Assembly: GCA_947174975.1 (NCBI GenBank) | Contig: CAMWLA010000005.1 | Span: 1-25,505, forward strand | From: an uncultured Clostridia bacterium | GTDB taxonomy: Bacteria; Bacillota; Clostridia; Christensenellales; Borkfalkiaceae | Direction of reading: 5' to 3' | DNA: 25,505 nt | Shown here: positions 15,590 through 23,377 of the stretch, one piece after another | Position numbering within the stretch: the first letter of the stretch is position 1 | Layout of the letters: every line of letters starts with the position of its first letter | The notes under the pieces: model-generated | Databases searched by the model: none | The model's input: only the letters and a program-made list of their open reading frames with translations | What the model was told of the DNA's origin: nothing | Translations under genes and position numbers: made by a program

Positions 15590-16197
15590 ACAAGCTTAAC
15601 GGCTTCGCGGGTTTTCGCTTCGATTTCTTCGGGAGTGCCGCTCATCATCCAGCTGCCTCCGCAAGCAATAATTTTGTCGTATGCGAGATATTCCAGAATA
15701 TTCGTTTCGTTAATACCGCCGGTGGGCATTATTTTAAGATAAGGGAACGCCGCACAGATAGCTTTTATGGTTTTAAGTCCGCCGTAGTTTGACGCGGGGA
15801 AGAATTTAAGCGTGGTAAGTCCCTTTGCGATTGCCGCCATAGCCTCGGTGGGGGTAACGATTCCGGGGAGATACAAAACGCCGTGTTCCGCACAGCAGTC
15901 CGCAACTTCCGCCGAGAATCCGGGGGATACTATAAATTTAGAACCCGCTTTAAGCGCCTTTTCGCACTGTTCGCGGTTTATAACCGTACCCGCGCCGACA
16001 AGCATATCGGGAAATTCCTTTACGGTAAGCGCGATTGCGTCAGCCGCGCAAGGCGTACGGAAAGTGATTTCCGCGCAAGGCAGCCCGCCCTTTACGAGCG
16101 CGCGCATTTTGGGCAAAGTTTCTTCGATTGAGTTAAGTACTACTACGGGAACGATTTTAGTATTTTTGATCTGTTCCAAAAGTTTTTCGTGATTCAT
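15574..16197 (-). CDS. eda: KDPG / 2-keto-4-hydroxyglutarate aldolase
   Basis: A 207-residue class I aldolase of the Eda family. It splits 2-keto-3-deoxy-6-phosphogluconate into pyruvate and glyceraldehyde 3-phosphate, or a related keto-hydroxy acid. Catalytic residues are visible: E43 and R47 in CAEITFRTP, the Schiff-base lysine K131 in LKFFPA, plus VGAGTV, SPGF and the phosphate-binding PTGGIN and GGSWM stretches. The start is the ATG at 16197 with GGAGG five bases upstream; a TTG at 16209 is in frame but overlaps the ribosome binding site. It is a single-gene unit with its own promoter. No kdgK, edd or uronate gene is adjacent, so the substrate cannot be fixed. Confidence 0.94.
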   Translation of the reverse strand: MNHEKLLEQIKNTKIVPVVVLNSIEETLPKMRALVKGGLPCAEITFRTPCAADAIALTVKEFPDMLVGAGTVINREQCEKALKAGSKFIVSPGFSAEVADCCAEHGVLYLPGIVTPTEAMAAIAKGLTTLKFFPASNYGGLKTIKAICAAFPYLKIMPTGGINETNILEYLAYDKIIACGGSWMMSGTPEEIEAKTREAVKLVKTNA

Positions 16198-16226
16198 TTT
16201 TTCCTCCAAAATATTGTCTGGTTAAA

Positions 16227-16254
16227 ATTATACCATAATTTTCCGAAAATGCAA
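16227..16254 (-). promoter_or_regulatory. eda promoter, extended -10
   Basis: On the minus strand TTGCAT (16249-16254), a 16-base spacer and a perfect TATAAT (16227-16232) preceded by TGG, an extended -10 element. The leader to the eda ATG is about 23 bases and contains GGAGG. Confidence 0.65.
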
Positions 16255-16330
16255 CTACATTTTTTACTTTAAAGATGAGCAGAGCTTACTGCAATAGTTG
16301 ATGGCATTTAATTTTTCATATAATTATAAA

Positions 16331-17545
16331 TTATTCCACTATAAAATTTTGATTATCTTGCAAAACGACTATATTCCCATTAATACCTAAAGAGTTTAAT
16401 TTTTCGGGGTTTTCGCTGTGAATCGGAATAATTGTTTTTGCCCCCGTAATTTTACACACTTTTTTAATTTGCTCAACGCTTGCGTGTCCGCTTGTATGTA
16501 GATGCGCCAAACGGCACCCGCAGTTTAATGCATAATTTACAAAGTCAGTTTTATGTTCGTCAAAGGCGGGGTGTGATTTATCCAAATAACCACTCCACAT
16601 TGAATAAATCAATAAACTATCCGGAAATGCTTCAATAGCTTTTTGCGTAACATAATTAGTTCTGCCCAAAAAGAAAAAACCGCGCCCTGTCATCAATTCG
16701 TGTAAATTGTGTCCGTACGAATAGATCTTTTGTCTATTAAAATTATAAAACGGCGAATTAGAGTTTTGAGTTACGATTTTAAGTATTTCCAGCTGAAAGT
16801 CTTCTTCGCAGACTATAAACGGCTTTTTGTTTTTAATTGCTGCATTATAAAATTCGGCAATAGTATCTATATTTGTTGAACTGCAAAGAGCAAAAACGTA
16901 TTTGTTTTCCTTTAAAAGCTTATCGGCTTGTCTGCCAAGTTCGTGTTCGGTTATAATTCTTTCTTTAACGCGGGAAAGCATTGTACCTTCAGTAATAAGC
17001 ACATCTATATCTTTACAATACTTTTCAAATACGGAAGCCATTTTACTGCCCCTTGCACCGTGCATACGAAAATCTCCAGTGTGTAAAATACGCTTACCCT
17101 CCGCTTCAATAAGCAACATGTAAGCGTCAAAAGCAGAATGGTCTATCGTATAGGGCGTAACTTTTATATCGCCGAAATAAAGAGGTTTACCGACGGTAAA
17201 TTCCTTAAAAGTATTTACCCTTTCGGGATTGCCTTTATCTAATTTATTTTTTAAAACGCTTTGTACTATACCGTAAATTTGCTTTGCCGTTTTGCCCGCA
17301 TATATGGGTATACCCGGTAATATCTTTTCAAACATTCCGATGTGGTCGCCGTGATAATGCGTTATAAGTACGGCATTGCAATCGGGCGTACCTATTGTCA
17401 CGCCGTCAATTTCAAATTGTTGCGACAATGAATTTGCGGAAGGCAATTCCTCACCCATATCGATTATTATTCGTGCATTCGAAGTTTTTATTTCGGTAAC
17501 ACAACCGCCTATCTGATGAGTTCCGCGGTATATTTTTATTTGCAT
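16331..17545 (-). CDS. Beta-CASP metallo-beta-lactamase-fold nuclease-like protein
   Basis: A 404-residue protein with the zinc motifs of the metallo-beta-lactamase fold: HYHGDH (63-68), H136 in TIDHSAFD, HTGD (155-158). Beta-CASP-type features follow: H354 in HTSGHAS and H376 in PIIPIHSENPEKL-like context, with a beta-CASP domain at about 190-340. Enzymes of this group (RNase J, CPSF73, SNM1-like) cut RNA or DNA. It is shorter than RNase J (about 555) and lacks its C-terminal domain, so it is unlikely to be the housekeeping RNase J. The ATG at 17545 overlaps the upstream gene by ten bases and has a weak ribosome binding site, implying translational coupling. GC content is markedly below that of eda. 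Fold confident; substrate unknown. Confidence 0.85.
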   Translation of the reverse strand: MQIKIYRGTHQIGGCVTEIKTSNARIIIDMGEELPSANSLSQQFEIDGVTIGTPDCNAVLITHYHGDHIGMFEKILPGIPIYAGKTAKQIYGIVQSVLKNKLDKGNPERVNTFKEFTVGKPLYFGDIKVTPYTIDHSAFDAYMLLIEAEGKRILHTGDFRMHGARGSKMASVFEKYCKDIDVLITEGTMLSRVKERIITEHELGRQADKLLKENKYVFALCSSTNIDTIAEFYNAAIKNKKPFIVCEEDFQLEILKIVTQNSNSPFYNFNRQKIYSYGHNLHELMTGRGFFFLGRTNYVTQKAIEAFPDSLLIYSMWSGYLDKSHPAFDEHKTDFVNYALNCGCRLAHLHTSGHASVEQIKKVCKITGAKTIIPIHSENPEKLNSLGINGNIVVLQDNQNFIVE

Positions 17546-18357
17546 AAGCTGTTCCAGATTTCGTCCGTCGACGGTCTTTCATTTTGCTTGAACCAAACCG
17601 TATTGTTCGTTCCAAGCGCAGCGGTTATTGTATTAATGCTGTATAAATTGTTTTCGGTAAGATTCAGTGGCGTTTCATAGACAAGCAATTTTGCGGGCTG
17701 AATAAGCTTTTGGGGCATTGGATAGTTCGTTCCGAAAAGTCTGTTAATTATTTTAATATAATTTGCGTATTGACAGATTATTGTTTCGGTCTGCTCATCA
17801 ATAGCCGATGAATATAAATTGACTTGTTCAATCACTTCGGGCACACTACCACACTTAACATTTACACGGCTGTCAAAAAATATCTTACCCTCAACAAACA
17901 TCAGCGCTCTTTGAGGTACGTTATAAAGCACAATATCGCATTTCTTTCCGCGGACAATATTGCCGTTGAAGTTAATTTCGATATCAAGTACTATAGTATT
18001 AAATTGGTGCTCGGTTCCGAACGTATGACTGTAAAGAGAGTTTAGCAGCCTGCGCTCTTTGTCGTTACCGTTTATGTTTGTGAATTTATTCTTTACTTGT
18101 AATTTAGCCGTTTCATAGGGTGATAAATTTTCTGCTTTGCAACTGTATTTTTCAAACGCTTTATCTCTCGCAAATTTGCCGTTTGCGAACTTATACAAAC
18201 AGCCGCCCTCGTAATAGAAATAAATCTGATTTTTTCTGACGGCGGGAAAAACCACGCCCGATAAAATATCTTTTTTCAAAAGTTTAAACAGTTCAAGATT
18301 TTTATCGTTGCTCAAAGCCAATATTTGCTTTTCGTCTAAAATTCGTAGAAAACTCAT
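17536..18357 (-). CDS. PD-(D/E)XK nuclease-like protein
   Basis: A 273-residue protein without an obvious named family. Its middle carries the pattern of a PD-(D/E)XK nuclease: D141 in KKCDIVLY, then E156-G-K158 in MFVEGK fourteen residues on, then Q178-x3-Y182 (QVNLY), like the QxxxY motif of RecB/Cas4-type nucleases. An upstream acidic pair (D125, E127) lies on a predicted strand. The N-terminal 90 or so residues look like a separate small domain with FYYEGGCLYKF. No membrane segment is seen. The start at 18357 is preceded by AGGGTG and a strong promoter with a leader of only about ten bases. The gene overlaps the beta-CASP gene downstream. Nuclease-like by motifs only; function inferred. 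Confidence 0.65.
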   Translation of the reverse strand: MSFLRILDEKQILALSNDKNLELFKLLKKDILSGVVFPAVRKNQIYFYYEGGCLYKFANGKFARDKAFEKYSCKAENLSPYETAKLQVKNKFTNINGNDKERRLLNSLYSHTFGTEHQFNTIVLDIEINFNGNIVRGKKCDIVLYNVPQRALMFVEGKIFFDSRVNVKCGSVPEVIEQVNLYSSAIDEQTETIICQYANYIKIINRLFGTNYPMPQKLIQPAKLLVYETPLNLTENNLYSINTITAALGTNNTVWFKQNERPSTDEIWNSLCK

Positions 18358-18372
18358 ACAAGCACCCTATAT

Positions 18373-18401
18373 ATTATAGCATTTAAGCATCAAAATGTAA
18401 A
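18373..18401 (-). promoter_or_regulatory. Promoter of the nuclease pair
   Basis: TTTACA (18396-18401) and a perfect TATAAT (18373-18378) with a 17-base spacer on the minus strand. The -10 box ends 15 bases before the ATG at 18357, leaving a leader of about ten bases, just enough for the AGGGTG ribosome binding site. Confidence 0.72.
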
Positions 18402-18476
18402 CGAAAATCGGTTTAGCCACAGCTATATCTCATCACGGCAAGCACACTATTCAGTCACAGAATGAAGATAAAAAAA

Positions 18477-18495
18477 GCGTGACTTTACGCCACGC
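18477..18495. terminator. Terminator of lemA
   Basis: GCGTG (18477-18481) and CACGC (18491-18495) form the stem, with a nine-base loop. On the minus strand seven T residues follow; on the plus strand a T run also follows, so it may act in both directions. It lies 35 bases past the lemA stop. Confidence 0.8.
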
Positions 18496-18529
18496 ATTTT
18501 TTCTATAACTATAGCCTTCGTGAAATTTA

Positions 18530-19204
18530 TTAGAAGAATACTTCGGTTGCCTTTTGCTTGATTTCCTGGCTTGCAATGAAGGGAATACGGGTTGTATAGC
18601 CTTGCTTTGCCGCAACGATCATTTTGGTGGGCCATACTTGAATTTCTCTGTTCCAAGTATTAACCGTATCGTTGTACTGTTCGCGAGCGGCGGTGATTTC
18701 CTTCTGCAAATAAGAATTCTGCTGAATCGCATCGGCAATTTCGTGGTGCGCCTTGAGGTCGGGATAGTTTTCGAACGTCTTGTTAATTCTCCAACCTATC
18801 GAATCGATCTTCGCGGAAGTTGCACTCATTTCAGCGCCGTCGCGGGAAATAACTCTGCCCGAAGAACGCGCTTCTGCAATAGCCGTGAAGGTTTCCTGGT
18901 CGAGCTTAACAGCCTTGTCTACAAGCTTAGCGAGGTTGGAAAGAATTACAACGCGCTGTTCGAGATAGTTGTCGATCTGCGAAGCGTCGTGCTGAATTTT
19001 CTGTTCAAGCTGCCTAAGGTAAGTTGCCGCGTGAATCTTTTTAATGAGGAATACGAGTCCGGGAATTATAAAAAGACACCAAAGCAGTACCTCAAAAATT
19101 TTCGAGCCCTTGCCTACCGTTACGGGAATCTGTTTCGCGATTACGTTAATTTCGCGTCCGCTCTCCCTTACGGGGCCGGTCTCTTCGTCTAATACGTTTG
19201 CCAT
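18530..19204 (-). CDS. lemA: LemA family protein
   Basis: A 224-residue LemA-family protein. One membrane span at about residues 35-57 is followed by a long helical domain. The family hallmark near the C-terminus, REQYNDTVNTWNREIQVWP (LemA consensus YNxxVxxYNxxIxxFP), is clear. LemA proteins form helical-bundle ectodomains of unclear cellular role, often beside larger membrane proteins. The first 34 residues before the span are longer than in many homologues. The ATG at 19204 has AAAGGAGAT seven bases upstream. It is the second gene of a unit with the 684-residue membrane protein and is followed by a terminator. Confidence 0.92.
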   Translation of the reverse strand: MANVLDEETGPVRESGREINVIAKQIPVTVGKGSKIFEVLLWCLFIIPGLVFLIKKIHAATYLRQLEQKIQHDASQIDNYLEQRVVILSNLAKLVDKAVKLDQETFTAIAEARSSGRVISRDGAEMSATSAKIDSIGWRINKTFENYPDLKAHHEIADAIQQNSYLQKEITAAREQYNDTVNTWNREIQVWPTKMIVAAKQGYTTRIPFIASQEIKQKATEVFF

Positions 19205-19241
19205 AAATTTTATCTCCTTTTATTCTTTATTTTTTTTTAAA

Positions 19242-21296
19242 TTAATTTTCTTCGTCATCGTCGGCGTCCGACTGCTCGGCTTCGTCCGAACTGCTTGCTT
19301 CAACCTCGCGGGTTTCCGCGCTTTCGTCCTTTAACAGTTCGTCCGCGTCCGTTTCGGGGTTATTTGACCTATCGTGCATTACGGCCTCCGCCGCGATAAT
19401 TTCGGCAAGCTCTTCCTCGTCGATATCGACCGCAGCAGCCGCCATTTCCGCTTCAGCCGCAATACCACCGTAAACTCCGTTAATACTGCTAACCGCGGCT
19501 TTCGTCAGCGCTGCGCCCGTAAGCATTGCGAACACTCCGCGCTCGTAAAGGCACGCCATCTTCACCGAATACTTATTAAGCATATCCTTGAATTCCGATT
19601 TAGCGGAATTCAAATTGAAGTCCAGACGGGAGCTTTGCTTTTTCTGCACCGCCATCTGAGTGCGCTTTTCTATGGGTATGTATTCTATCCACACGACGGG
19701 GACCATATGCGTGCGTCCGTCGCCGCCGAACCGCGGGATATATGTTACGCGCCGTTCGCCGCGGAATGCGTAGGCGGTAATGAGAACCGAATCCGCATCT
19801 CCATATTTTCCTACAAGCTCCGTTTTTAAAATCGACGGCGTTGCCGAGTGTTCGGGCTTCAACAAATCTTTTTTGAAAGAGTTTGCAATCGACTCGTGCT
19901 CATAGCAAGAAACGTTGCTTGCAAATTCGCGTCCGTAAATAAATTCGCGCGTCTTCGTCTGCTGATACAGAGGAATGCTTATGAGGGGCGCGAGGTCGAA
20001 ATACAGACTTTTAAAATACGTCGTGTTTACGTTAATGAAGTTGGTTCGCGCCGCCTCGTAGTCATAATGAATAAAGTTAACTGGGTCCACTTCGTAATCG
20101 AAGCCTTGAGCGTGTTTCGTGCGCAGATAGTTCAGCTTTTTAATCTTCTGCATACTGAAATCGTCGCCGTACGGCTCGGGCGTTTTAATAAGCCTTAACA
20201 AGCTTTTCTGCGCCAGCGGAGTGAACAGCATTCTGTATTCCACTTCGTTGTCCCTATCCGTTCCGCCGAACAGCGCTTCGAATTCGTCGTTGCCCAGCCT
20301 CGTATAGCTGTCGCCCTCCGCCACGGCTTTGCGCGATTTTTTATCGAGCTTTTTCGCCTTAGACTTGATATGTCTTTGAAGCTGCTTTTCGCTCATTCCC
20401 GTCGCACCCGAGGGCTGACGCGAAAAAGTGAGGTTGGGCGCAGCCTCGTTTCCGTAGACGAGATAAGTATCTGTATTGTATACCGGCTTAGGTCTTCTTA
20501 ACGACGCGGACAACACTTGCGAGTGGTGAACGGTTTTCGTCCCCTCTTTCGTGCGTACCGTTTCCGTCCAGTGAATTACTATCGAGCCGGTGTAAAGCTG
20601 TTGTTTCCAGCTCTGCTTCAAATCCTTTAAAATGAGAAACGGGTTGCCGAGTATCGCACCCGATTGACAGAATTGCGTCGAGCGGGTATTATCCACGTTT
20701 TTTCTGAACCCGTATTTTTCGTGCAGATACGAAAATCTTTCTTCGTCGAAGTTGTCGTCCATTTCTATTACGGGAACGGTTTTCGTAACAAGGCTTTGCG
20801 GAATGTCCCAGTCGTACAGCGCGTTGAGCCCCGCCATCTGCGCCCAAGCTTCCTTTAAAAGCTTATCCGCTTCCGCTTGCAAACCTATACATATCTCTTC
20901 GTTTTGCTTGATTTTAGGGTTTATCTTTTTAATTATCAGAATAATGAAAAGAACGATCAGCGCTACGGCAAGTATGGGTGCAACGATTCCCGCCCAAAGC
21001 GGAAGACTTCCGCCGATAGCAGAAACCAGCACCACTACGCCCGCTATGCCGAGAACCACGCTTAAAATAATGAGAAATATGCGCAGTGCTTTCGACTTGG
21101 ATATCGCATTTTTTACCTTTTCGATTTCCGCTATCTTTGCCTTGTATTCGGCAACCGTCTTTTTGTTTGCCGCGATATCGACTTTACCCTTTTTGGTAAG
21201 TTGGTCGAACAGCTCCTCGGTGTGTTTGAGGTGCAAATCTTTATATATTTTGTTGTAACCGTCCAACGGCTCTAAAAGCGCGTCGCTTTGCGTCAT
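19242..21296 (-). CDS. Large two-span membrane protein, LemA partner
   Basis: A 684-residue protein I cannot assign to a named family. The N-terminal 70 residues are helical and lysine-rich, probably coiled coil. Two membrane spans follow at about 71-94 and 99-123. A soluble body of roughly 450 residues with many aromatic and basic residues comes next. An alanine/glycine-rich stretch with TGAALTKAAVSSINGVYGGI lies near 590-620, and the last 60 residues are strongly acidic (ending DADDDEEN). No catalytic motif stands out. The start at 21296 has AGAGGG upstream. It lies 37 bases before lemA with no terminator between, so the two products probably act together at the membrane. Real gene; function unknown. 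Confidence 0.85.
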   Translation of the reverse strand: MTQSDALLEPLDGYNKIYKDLHLKHTEELFDQLTKKGKVDIAANKKTVAEYKAKIAEIEKVKNAISKSKALRIFLIILSVVLGIAGVVVLVSAIGGSLPLWAGIVAPILAVALIVLFIILIIKKINPKIKQNEEICIGLQAEADKLLKEAWAQMAGLNALYDWDIPQSLVTKTVPVIEMDDNFDEERFSYLHEKYGFRKNVDNTRSTQFCQSGAILGNPFLILKDLKQSWKQQLYTGSIVIHWTETVRTKEGTKTVHHSQVLSASLRRPKPVYNTDTYLVYGNEAAPNLTFSRQPSGATGMSEKQLQRHIKSKAKKLDKKSRKAVAEGDSYTRLGNDEFEALFGGTDRDNEVEYRMLFTPLAQKSLLRLIKTPEPYGDDFSMQKIKKLNYLRTKHAQGFDYEVDPVNFIHYDYEAARTNFINVNTTYFKSLYFDLAPLISIPLYQQTKTREFIYGREFASNVSCYEHESIANSFKKDLLKPEHSATPSILKTELVGKYGDADSVLITAYAFRGERRVTYIPRFGGDGRTHMVPVVWIEYIPIEKRTQMAVQKKQSSRLDFNLNSAKSEFKDMLNKYSVKMACLYERGVFAMLTGAALTKAAVSSINGVYGGIAAEAEMAAAAVDIDEEELAEIIAAEAVMHDRSNNPETDADELLKDESAETREVEASSSDEAEQSDADDDEEN

Positions 21297-21309
21297 ATTG
21301 CCCTCTTTG

Positions 21310-21325
21310 CGCGCCCTAAGGCGCG
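21310..21325 (-). promoter_or_regulatory. Leader hairpin before the 684-residue gene
   Basis: CGCGCC, loop CTAA, GGCGCG forms a perfect six-base stem 13 bases upstream of the start codon, next to the ribosome binding site. A TATAAT (minus strand) lies about 15 bases further upstream near 21335-21340, without a convincing -35 box. The hairpin would sit at the 5' end of the mRNA and may stabilise it. Confidence 0.5.
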
Positions 21326-21402
21326 AACGAATATATTATATCATATAATTATTCAAAAATAAAGACCTTTGTCGAAATTTGTCGCAAAATTTCATAAACA
21401 AA

Positions 21403-21433
21403 AAAAGGAAGTCCAACCTTTGAACTTCCTTTT
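21403..21433 (-). terminator. Terminator of the lipoprotein gene
   Basis: A ten-base stem AAAAGGAAGT (21403-21412) with its complement (21424-21433) and an 11-base loop; on the minus strand TTTTTTTGTTT overlaps its end. It lies 14 bases past the lipoprotein stop. Confidence 0.85.
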
Positions 21434-21447
21434 AATTCTTTTAGCCG

Positions 21448-22275
21448 TCACCTATAGACGTGTGTACATTCGCCGTCGATAAAAACCATTCCTACTTTTT
21501 CCAAAGTAAAAGTCGTCGCTCCCGTTGCCAAATCAATTTGGCATTGCTTTTTTAATAACCCCAATGCGTCTTGCATTCCCCAGTCGCCTAAGCAGACGCT
21601 CAGTAAATACGCCGTATATATGCACTTATTATCTTCAAGAGATATATCGCAGCTGTAAACTTTACTACCGTACATATTGTAAGTCCGGCTGTAACAGATA
21701 TAGTCTAAAATCTTTTTTATTTCGTCTTTGTCCTTAATGCCGAACTTATTGTTTTCGGCATCGTAAACGTCCTTTTTGAAACTTACAACGTATTCGTCGT
21801 AATACAATATTTGCTCACTTCCGCTTGACTTATACTCCCATTTTACGTAAAGTCCGTAGAATAAGTCCGTTTCTACTTCAAGCCTACTTTCCACAGTCGT
21901 ACAGTTGCTGCTTGTAAAATGATTACGAACCAACGTAAGCGCATCTTCTTGAGAAGATGAAGATTCGATTACTCTGCCGTAACCGCTCAGCTCGTTAAAC
22001 ACAAAGTTATCTGGATATTTATTTCCGTTTAAATGGAAGTCAACCAACTCGTCTACCGTCAACAATTCGTTAACTTCACCTTTTACGTTTAAATCATTTT
22101 TATCGATTACGGGATTTTCGCCGGATGAGTTATTGTCGACGACTTCCCCGCTCGTGTTCTGATTGACTTCTTTGTCTGCGGGATTTTTATCGGACTTATC
22201 ACCCGAAGCATTGCAGCCGCAAAGCATTACGAGTGCAGATACGCACGCAACTACTCCGGCAATAATCTTTTTCAT
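21448..22275 (-). CDS. Secreted lipoprotein, unknown function
   Basis: A 275-residue protein starting at ATG 22275, chosen because GGGGAGG lies seven bases upstream and because it gives a clean signal, MKKIIAGVVACVSALVMLCGC, with the lipobox cysteine at residue 21. A longer reading from 22320 would start upstream of the promoter. A disordered Asn/Ser/Gly/Asp linker (about residues 22-65) precedes a mixed alpha/beta domain. Four further cysteines lie in the C-terminal half (in NYICYS-, SCDI-, CLGD- and CQID-like contexts), perhaps forming disulphides outside the cell. I recognise no family. It is monocistronic, with its own promoter and terminator, directly beside the mobile element. Confidence 0.82.
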   Translation of the reverse strand: MKKIIAGVVACVSALVMLCGCNASGDKSDKNPADKEVNQNTSGEVVDNNSSGENPVIDKNDLNVKGEVNELLTVDELVDFHLNGNKYPDNFVFNELSGYGRVIESSSSQEDALTLVRNHFTSSNCTTVESRLEVETDLFYGLYVKWEYKSSGSEQILYYDEYVVSFKKDVYDAENNKFGIKDKDEIKKILDYICYSRTYNMYGSKVYSCDISLEDNKCIYTAYLLSVCLGDWGMQDALGLLKKQCQIDLATGATTFTLEKVGMVFIDGECTHVYR

Positions 22276-22305
22276 ATATCGCCCTCCCCTTAACTTCCTA
22301 TACTT

Positions 22306-22334
22306 ATTATATACAACCATAGCTATAATGGCAA
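22306..22334 (-). promoter_or_regulatory. Promoter of the lipoprotein gene, at the element edge
   Basis: TTGCCA (22329-22334) and a perfect TATAAT (22306-22311), 17 bases apart on the minus strand. The -35 box ends eight bases before the recombinase stop codon, so the host-element junction must fall within or very near this promoter. Confidence 0.75.
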
Positions 22335-22342
22335 GTCTTTGT

Positions 22343-23377
22343 TTAAATTTTATTCAACACAACGAGCGTCTCGACATTGGGATTCTCTTCACACAAAAAT
22401 TTTCTGACCTCTTCCCCGTTACGGTAGATAGGAAAGTTGAACTCTATCCACTTTAACGGCGATTTTCTCTCCCAATGCGGGTTGAGCTGAATTTCTTTTA
22501 TAAGATAAGTTAAAAGGTTCTTCTGCTCGTCCTCGTCTATTATATCAAAAAGCTCGGAAAAGTTCAATAGAATTTTGTAGATGTTTTCTAATGTAACAGT
22601 CTCTTCTTCCATTGCTTTCCTGCGCAAGTTTGCGTCTGCGATCAACTCCTCTATCTCGGCAATTGTTTCGTACATTCCGTCAAGGCGAGCATTCATATCG
22701 TGCAACTTCCTTTCACGAAACTTAGTATCAAAAGGCAGAGTATCGATTTCTTTTTCTAACCTTGCTTTATTTAACTCAATTTCGTTTAACTTGTTTTCAA
22801 AGTTTTCAATTTCCTTTTCGATATCGTCATTATTGCCGACACTTCCGATTCTGTCTTTAATTGCCTGCGCAAAATATTTATCGCTTACAATTTCCTTTAC
22901 CGCTTCTATCACAAGCGGCTCGATTACGCTCTTCTTTAAGTCAGCCTTATAATCGCAAAACTTTCCTCTGTCGTGTTTATTTTTACCGCAAACGTAATAC
23001 CCGACTTCTTTATACGTTCCATCTTTCTTCGTCCAACAATGACGGTTAGCATACATAGGACCTCCGCATACGGGACACTTCAATAAGCCAGTTAATAAAT
23101 GGGTTCTGTCCTTACCGTATTTTGACGCAAACTTCTTGCCCGTTGTCTGCCGTTTCTCCTGCGCTTTATTCCAAACCTCTTCACTTACAAGCGGTTCGTG
23201 CAGTCCGTCAACCGTAATATAATCGGCAGCGTTAATTCGCTTATATTCGTTTTTCTTGCCCTTAACCTTTTCAAGCGTCCTCCCGCCGTAAGCAATCTTA
23301 CCGCAATACACGGGATTTTCTAAAATCAGATTTATGAAATGCGCACTCCATTCTTCAATCATTCTGTCCGTTCGCAC
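22343..23377 (-). CDS. Large serine recombinase, C-terminal part (frameshifted)
   Basis: Residues from here continue the recombinase whose N-terminal part is at 23359-24012. The region holds the recombinase DNA-binding domain, a zinc ribbon with C101, C104, C130 and C141 (CPVCGG and CGKNKHDRGKFC), and a long charged coiled coil at about 155-260 typical of large serine integrases. The listed GTG at 23377 is probably not a true start: the frame continues upstream to the A5 run at 23382-23386. Joined by a one-base backward shift there, the two parts give a 556-residue protein of normal TnpX-like length. The end is intact, so the break is the only visible lesion. Confidence 0.88.
   Translation of the reverse strand: MRTDRMIEEWSAHFINLILENPVYCGKIAYGGRTLEKVKGKKNEYKRINAADYITVDGLHEPLVSEEVWNKAQEKRQTTGKKFASKYGKDRTHLLTGLLKCPVCGGPMYANRHCWTKKDGTYKEVGYYVCGKNKHDRGKFCDYKADLKKSVIEPLVIEAVKEIVSDKYFAQAIKDRIGSVGNNDDIEKEIENFENKLNEIELNKARLEKEIDTLPFDTKFRERKLHDMNARLDGMYETIAEIEELIADANLRRKAMEEETVTLENIYKILLNFSELFDIIDEDEQKNLLTYLIKEIQLNPHWERKSPLKWIEFNFPIYRNGEEVRKFLCEENPNVETLVVLNKI

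Noticed and set aside
16198..16209. TTG start for eda, four residues longer
   Set aside because: It overlaps the GGAGG ribosome binding site used by the ATG at 16197.
16331..17545. Housekeeping RNase J
   Set aside because: The protein is about 150 residues too short, lacks the C-terminal RNase J domain, and is fused in an operon with a nuclease-like partner in AT-rich DNA.
22276..22320. Lipoprotein start at 22320, 15 residues longer
   Set aside because: It lies upstream of the promoter's -10 box, so it would not be transcribed from it, and the signal peptide would be displaced from the N-terminus.
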